DNA of 9,252 bases from NCBI GenBank assembly GCA_009778535.1, contig WRJP01000071.1, positions 1 to 9,252 on the forward strand, read 5' to 3'. The notes under the pieces are model-generated. The model saw only the letters and a list, made by a program, of their open reading frames with translations, ran no database searches and was not told the DNA's origin. Shown here one piece after another: positions 5,795 to 9,252 of the stretch; positions within the stretch are counted from its first letter, which is position 1, and every line of letters starts with the position of its first letter. The position numbers and the translations under genes were made by a program. The DNA comes from Propionibacteriaceae bacterium (GTDB taxonomy: Bacteria; Actinomycetota; Actinomycetes; Propionibacteriales; Propionibacteriaceae).

Positions 5795-7455
5795 CTTAGG
5801 CCTGTCTCCAAGACATGCTCTCTGTGCTCAAGCGTTCTTTCAGATGGAGAAAGATCCGGAACTTCGGCTCCCAATGCGGCTAGCAACAACTGGCCTTGGC
5901 GCGAAGCGTCAATGGACTGTCCAATGACCCGCTGCATGTAGTCAGGGCTGTGGAATCCATAGGAGTTCTCCGAGTACGCATAGTCAATGTAGTAGCCAGC
6001 AAAGCGGGCGAGTTCCTTGACTTGAGCCATGGTCTCGTCTGGCACCTTAACCGTGCTGCCCTCAGCCTGAACTGCTTCCAGCATGTCGATCAAAACCATC
6101 ATCGAGTCAAGACCCGCGTCACGGGAAACCTTGAAGCGGTTATTGATGGTACGAACCCGATCCTGAAGAATCTGCTCAGAAGCGGTATGACAAGCCCCGC
6201 AGGAACCGCTGATGTTAGTTAGCGGATTCTGGACGTCGTGATTCGAGACTTTCTGTGAACCCTGACGCTGGTAAGACATGTGGCAATCTGCACAGGTCAC
6301 ACCATTGGCGGCGTGGATCGAAGTTGACCATACCTCATATTCGGGATGCTGCACCTTGAGCATAGCTACTTGCGCCCGCGGGTTGAAGTAGTCGGAGAAC
6401 GGAACTCCCGCAACTCCAGCTGTACCGGTGTTGTCAATCGAAGTGAAGTCCTCTTGATAGTACTTCCAGGTTAGATCAATCTCAGTTCCATATTTCCATG
6501 GGAAAATGACGTCCTTGTTTGGCCCACCGAAGTAATACTCGATGTGGCACTGAGCGCAAACCAGAGCGCGCATCTCTTGAGTTGTAGCGTCCTTGTTCAC
6601 GTCGTAGTTTGCATTGCCTTCTTCAGCTTTCATCATTTCCATCGAGTTGATCAAGCCTGGACGCGAAATCCGCAACTTCATGGTTTCTGGATCGTGACAG
6701 TCGATGCAACCGATTGGGTCACCATTCGTCTTGTCAACACTGGCCATCTTGACATATGACACCATGTCCTTGGTTACGTCGTCGCAGTTCCTATCAGCAG
6801 GCTGGGTCGCCTTCCATTCGGGAGTGACCGAGGTCGCCTGACAGTTATAAGGAATGGCGTTCAATGCTTTGAAGCCGGAATCCATGGTCTCATTGAAGCT
6901 GGCGTTCGGCCCGGCCGTGCTGTGCTCGGCCCACAGAGCAACGTTCGATGCGTGGCAGTGGATACAAGCACCAGGCTGGTTACGCTCGTTGGAACGCTTC
7001 GTCGTTATCTGGTCTTCCAACATGTATGCGTGACCACGGGCATGCCGGTAGTCAATGGCGAACGCGAAGCCCTGCCACAGCCGCTTCACCCGCGAATCAT
7101 CTTCAATCTTGGACGAAGGAACCACCTCGCGTGTATCGAAATCGCGGTTAATCGGCGTTCCTGCGGTGGCAAGATCAACGTTTGGAACCAGTGCGTCTGG
7201 TTTGTGGTCAGAGGACTTGTAGACTTCTGTTGCCTTCCACCCGTCATATTGCGCCGGGAAGTTCCTACCCCACTCAGCAGGATCGTAGGTAGTTTGCGTC
7301 AGTTTCACCACCTCGGTGTATTGGGTCGCAGATTCGCCCTTCCGTTCACCGATATTGGCAATCAGTGCAGTTAGAAAGAAGGTGAGTCCTGCTACCACGA
7401 CCACAGCAACGAGAAGCACCCAGAAGGGTACGCCTCTACGAGTTTTGTCTGTCAT
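5791..7455 (-). CDS. nrfA: NrfA, pentaheme cytochrome c nitrite reductase (CXXCH-only type)
   Basis: Catalyses six-electron reduction of nitrite to ammonium outside the membrane, with electrons from NrfH. The 554 residues start with an uncleaved-looking membrane anchor (about 11-34). Heme motifs are CIHCH (164-168), CIDCH (250-254), CAQCH (300-304), CADCH (388-392) and CGACH (419-423). Active-site and calcium-site residues match classical NrfA: R140 in RGHA, E306-Y307 after the third heme, and K367, Q369, H370 in LKVQHPEY. Likely distal heme ligands are H142, H381, H406 and H502. The first heme has His where E. coli NrfA has Lys (CWSCK). About 85 residues separate heme motifs 1 and 2, roughly twice E. 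coli NrfA by memory, with extra cysteines C205 and C224. GGAG lies 8 nt before ATG 7455; the gap to nrfH is 11 nt. Confidence 0.97.
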   Translation of the reverse strand: MTDKTRRGVPFWVLLVAVVVVAGLTFFLTALIANIGERKGESATQYTEVVKLTQTTYDPAEWGRNFPAQYDGWKATEVYKSSDHKPDALVPNVDLATAGTPINRDFDTREVVPSSKIEDDSRVKRLWQGFAFAIDYRHARGHAYMLEDQITTKRSNERNQPGACIHCHASNVALWAEHSTAGPNASFNETMDSGFKALNAIPYNCQATSVTPEWKATQPADRNCDDVTKDMVSYVKMASVDKTNGDPIGCIDCHDPETMKLRISRPGLINSMEMMKAEEGNANYDVNKDATTQEMRALVCAQCHIEYYFGGPNKDVIFPWKYGTEIDLTWKYYQEDFTSIDNTGTAGVAGVPFSDYFNPRAQVAMLKVQHPEYEVWSTSIHAANGVTCADCHMSYQRQGSQKVSNHDVQNPLTNISGSCGACHTASEQILQDRVRTINNRFKVSRDAGLDSMMVLIDMLEAVQAEGSTVKVPDETMAQVKELARFAGYYIDYAYSENSYGFHSPDYMQRVIGQSIDASRQGQLLLAALGAEVPDLSPSERTLEHREHVLETGLR

Positions 7456-7466
7456 CAGTCAAGCTC

Positions 7467-7931
7467 CTATTTTTGGTGTCCGATATTGGAGTGGCAGCGA
7501 GTGCACTGAATGTCCTCGCCTGTTTGTTCCACTGTGTAACGCATTGGGAAAGTCATGAGGTCGTGGCAACTAAGACACGCTGCGTTCGCGATGTCCCTAT
7601 TCTTGTCACGAATGACGATATTTGTCGGGTAGTCGCCTACCGTGAATTTATAAGCATGCAGCACGCCGTCTTCGGCCTTCACTGCATATTGTCTAATGAC
7701 ATTGTCATGAGGTACATGGCAGTCGTTGCAGGTAGCCGCCCTGGCATGGGGGCCGCGCAGCCATGCATCGTAGTGGTCTTGCATCGCGTGGCAGTTAGCA
7801 CACGTTGCTGGGTCTTCACCGAAGTATGAGGGCAAATGGGCGTAGGACACGCCAAAAACTCCCATGCCGATGACTATCCCGACGAGTGCGGCTACGACCA
7901 CACTTATGATTCTTCGAGCTTTCACATCCAC
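7467..7931 (-). CDS. nrfH: NrfH, tetraheme cytochrome c quinol dehydrogenase (NapC/NirT family)
   Basis: Small membrane-anchored cytochrome that oxidises menaquinol and feeds NrfA. The 154 residues comprise an N-terminal membrane helix (about 8-30) and four heme motifs: CANCH (44-48), CNDCH (68-72), CLSCH (119-123) and CTRCH (143-147). The first is followed by M50 in the CXXCHXM arrangement, in which the methionine is the unusual heme 1 ligand of structurally known NrfH. Length and motif count match the family. The reading frame opens at GTG 7931; a second in-frame GTG at 7925 has a better Shine-Dalgarno (AGTGAGG) and may be the true start, two residues shorter. It is the first gene of the operon, about 30 nt after the predicted promoter, and ends 11 nt before nrfA, whose ribosome site overlaps the nrfH TAG stop. 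Confidence 0.96.
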   Translation of the reverse strand: MDVKARRIISVVVAALVGIVIGMGVFGVSYAHLPSYFGEDPATCANCHAMQDHYDAWLRGPHARAATCNDCHVPHDNVIRQYAVKAEDGVLHAYKFTVGDYPTNIVIRDKNRDIANAACLSCHDLMTFPMRYTVEQTGEDIQCTRCHSNIGHQK

Positions 7932-7963
7932 CTCACTGGTGTTGTTTCAACTTATTGAGAGAA

Positions 7964-7993
7964 AATATATGGGAAAAACTCGTGACAAGTCAA
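7964..7993 (-). promoter_or_regulatory. Predicted promoter of the nrf operon
   Basis: On the minus strand, TTGACT (7988-7993) and TATATT (7964-7969) are separated by 18 nt, close to the housekeeping sigma consensus. Transcription would begin near 7957, leaving a 5' leader of about 25-30 nt before nrfH. No stronger alternative was seen between here and the nrfH start. Confidence 0.6.
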
Positions 7994-8041
7994 ACACTTT
8001 TTAGATATTTCCTTCAGATTACTCATCGTTATCAAAGTGTT
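7993..8041. repeat. Inverted repeat AACACTTT / AAAGTGTT next to the nrf promoter
   Basis: Two perfect 8-bp arms, AACACTTT (7993-8000) and AAAGTGTT (8034-8041), have centres 41 bp apart, about four helical turns. The inner arm touches the -35 box. This is a plausible site for a regulator, possibly the divergent winged-helix protein, but no binding family is recognised. Confidence 0.4.
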
Positions 8042-8840
8042 ATTTTTCTCTGCTATGCCAAACGTTTTAATTCTCATTCTCTGCATAGAGGTGCTACTGA
8101 AATTGAAGGGAGCAGATTGTCTTGTAATAACCCTGCCTCGCTGCCTGCTTCGCCAGTCAGAAAGCAAAATTATTGCGAAACAATGCTGCTTGAGCTGGGA
8201 TGCGGACGGTTGAAGCAGGCACTGCTGGAACATCGGGAACCGCAATTTTGACTACATACTACGTAGCTGTGCAGAAATTCTGGGCAGTATGCAGGAAAAA
8301 TGCAGACGTGTACGCAGGACCAGCCCCGCAACCAAGCTCACGTGTATGTGGCTACTGAAAGGCTCAGTGCGCTCGTTACCTGGGTTTTGAGAGTCCAGCT
8401 AGCTGGTGCAGCAGTCGTACAGTTCCGGCTAGGTAGCACCCAAGTCGCACTTGAGCTATTACTACATATTAATTCTTAGAGACAGTTATTTCCGATATTT
8501 CTTTTCAGCTTGGGTTTGCACAAAGACCCAGGCAAAATTTCGAGTTGCGCGGCATCAAAAACGAATATTTGATATTTGTTGCCTAACAAAGTTGTGGTCA
8601 TTTGGGTTCCGCTAGCCGTTTACCAAACGTTTTTGAATAGTTGTCTCATGTTAACTGCTCGCTGCTGCTCCGGTGCCGGTTCGTTACCCATGACTCGGAT
8701 CTGATGTCCAGCAGTGGCGACAAGCGGCATCGACATACACCCGCGTCGAAGCCGGTTAGCGGCTTAACTAGCCGAGATAAGGCTCGTTGCTTAGCAGTTG
8801 CTGTTCTGCGGTTCAATCAGTGAGTGGTTCGCAGTTTTCG
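8042..8840. other. Long intergenic stretch without a recognisable gene
   Basis: No reading frame here combines a plausible start, ribosome site and protein-like sequence on either strand, and no tRNA, rRNA or known riboswitch was recognised with confidence. It contains a perfect 12-bp palindrome CCAGCTAGCTGG (8395-8406), hairpins at 8508-8533 and 8760-8774, and two copies of CCAAACGTTTT (8058-8068 and 8623-8633). Base composition is mixed, with an AT-rich part at about 8455-8590. It may hold an unrecognised small RNA or be decayed sequence. Confidence 0.6.
8508..8533. repeat. Hairpin-forming inverted repeat
   Basis: Arms GCTTGGGT and ACCCAGGC form 8 pairs (one G-T) around a 10-nt loop. No T-run follows on either strand, so it is not a standard terminator; its role is unknown. 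Confidence 0.4.
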
Positions 8841-8844
8841 TTCA

Positions 8845-8873
8845 TTGACTGCAACAATCGTGATTTTTACGAT
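8845..8873 (+). promoter_or_regulatory. Predicted promoter of the regulator gene with an overlapping palindrome
   Basis: TTGACT (8845-8850) and TACGAT (8868-8873) have the ideal 17-nt spacing, and transcription would start near 8880. An inverted repeat, AATCGT (8856-8861) with ACGATT (8869-8874), covers the spacer and the -10 box. This is where an operator would block transcription, so autoregulation is a reasonable inference. Confidence 0.6.
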
Positions 8874-8911
8874 TCAGGTCGCGGCTTCCATGCGACAAAG
8901 AAGGAGAAACT

Positions 8912-8959
8912 ATGCTGAGTTGTTTACATTTAATTAGTTTTCGTGAGAAAATTTCATAA
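8912..8959 (+). CDS. Putative 15-residue leader peptide upstream of the regulator
   Basis: The ORF MLSCLHLISFREKIS starts at ATG 8912 behind a very strong ribosome site, AAGGAG (8901-8906), at ideal 5-nt spacing, better than that of most genes in the window. It ends at TAA 8957-8959, 17 nt before the regulator ATG. Its last codons overlap a hairpin (TTTTC, GTGA loop, GAAAA; 8938-8951) just upstream of the regulator's ribosome site, so ribosome passage or stalling could change access to that site. A single cysteine at position 4 is noted. The peptide family is not recognised. Confidence 0.5.
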   Translation: MLSCLHLISFREKIS

Positions 8960-8976
8960 GAACCAGAGGAGATGCG

Positions 8977-9252
8977 ATGGCAGCGAAGGTAGAGCATTCC
9001 GTATTCGATGGCACCACAGGGCGTACGAAGCATGGGGGAAGGCGTACTCACATCATCCAAATCATTCGAGACATCAAGGAGCCGATGAGTGTTCAAGATG
9101 TCGCCGATAGGGTTGGCATCCACGTAAGTACCGCTAGGTTCCACCTTGAATCTCTGGTTGATGCTGGTCTTGCTACTAGGGAGACGCTCAGCAAGAACAA
9201 GCCGGGACGTCCTTGGGTGGGATACCTGGGAACGCTCCCAAATCAGACGCAT
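8977..9252 (+). CDS. Winged helix-turn-helix transcriptional regulator (partial, runs off the right edge)
   Basis: The first 92 residues of a DNA-binding protein. After a basic N-terminus (KHGGRR, 18-23), a winged helix fills about residues 22-90: a first helix (THIIQIIRDIKE), the turn helix (SVQDVADRVG), the recognition helix (HVSTARFHLESLVDAG) and a wing with KPGRPWVGY. The pattern resembles actinobacterial ArsR/DeoR-like and SufR-like regulators, some of which carry a C-terminal cysteine-based sensor. That part lies outside the window, so the ligand cannot be judged. No cysteine occurs in the visible part. AGAGGAG (8965-8971), 5 nt before ATG 8977, supports the start. It is divergent from nrfH, which makes it the prime candidate regulator of the nrf operon and of itself. 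Confidence 0.85.
   Translation, partial: MAAKVEHSVFDGTTGRTKHGGRRTHIIQIIRDIKEPMSVQDVADRVGIHVSTARFHLESLVDAGLATRETLSKNKPGRPWVGYLGTLPNQTH

Noticed and set aside
6922..7374. Plus-strand 150-residue ORF inside nrfA
   Set aside because: It is fully antisense to the well-supported heme protein and shows no domain features.
7981..7996. CRP/FNR-like half-sites (GTGA and ACA) near the nrf -35 box
   Set aside because: Only one half matches well; the second half is degenerate, so no CRP/FNR site is claimed.
7952..8245. Minus-strand ORF upstream of nrfH whose end (MSNLKEISKKCLTCHEFF) contains a CXXCH heme motif
   Set aside because: The long frame needs a TTG start, and the internal ATG has no ribosome site. 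The CXXCH codons coincide with the -35 region of the predicted nrf promoter, so the match is probably chance.
8290..8410. Cobalamin riboswitch resemblance: CCCCGCAAC, then a short stem, ACTG and a TCCAG block in that order
   Set aside because: No convincing closing stem or B12-box match was found, and the nearest plus-strand gene starts about 570 bases later and has no B12 link. A covariance-model search would decide.
8616..8634. CGTTT-ACC-AAACG stem followed by five Ts, resembling a terminator
   Set aside because: The stem has only 5 pairs, mostly A-T, with a 3-nt loop, and no gene ends upstream of it.
8842..9252. Long minus-strand ORF at the right end
   Set aside because: It is the antisense shadow of the winged-helix gene, its protein resembles no family, and it would cross the regulator's promoter.
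1..9252. CRISPR arrays, insertion sequences, tRNA or rRNA genes
   Set aside because: No regularly spaced repeats, transposase reading frames or recognisable tRNA/rRNA segments were seen on either strand.

Overview
The window looks like chromosomal DNA of a low- to mid-GC actinobacterium, possibly an Actinomycetaceae-type host-associated anaerobe or facultative anaerobe. This rests on the protein style (a Uup-like ABC-F protein with a GRNGDGKTT Walker A, a CcsB/ResB/CcdA cytochrome maturation set, a winged-helix regulator ending in a GRP wing), GTG starts and roughly half G+C. The genus is not determined from the sequence.

Layout. Positions 1-1137 (minus strand) hold the N-terminal two thirds of an ABC-F ATPase, running off the left edge. 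Positions 1240-7931 (minus strand) hold eight tightly packed genes, read in the order nrfH, nrfA, a TPR protein, ccdA, resB, a small membrane protein, ccsB and a TlpA/ResA-like thioredoxin. Most junctions overlap by a few bases or have short gaps, so this is one operon. Positions 7932-8976 form an unusually long divergent intergenic region of about 1 kb. It contains a good promoter for nrfH near its left end, and near its right end a good promoter and a 15-codon leader ORF for the divergent gene. Positions 8977-9252 (plus strand) hold the start of a winged helix-turn-helix regulator, cut by the right edge.

How it works together. NrfH (tetraheme quinol oxidase, membrane anchor) passes electrons from menaquinol to NrfA (pentaheme nitrite reductase), giving respiratory reduction of nitrite to ammonium. 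The other genes form a System II cytochrome c maturation module: CcdA passes reductant across the membrane, the TlpA/ResA-like protein reduces CXXCH cysteines, and ResB with CcsB transports and attaches heme. The TPR protein probably handles apocytochrome. The operon is thus close to a self-contained ammonification cassette making nine hemes per NrfHA pair. The divergent regulator is the natural candidate to control it, but only its position supports this.

Most notable points: all five NrfA heme motifs are CXXCH, including the first, which in classical NrfA is the CXXCK active-site heme; the stretch after that heme is enlarged and contains an extra cysteine pair; a small uncharacterised acidic-tailed membrane protein sits between resB and ccsB; a strong hairpin separates the structural part of the operon from the maturation part; short leader ORFs precede both the regulator and the ABC-F gene; and the promoter region has paired inverted repeats.
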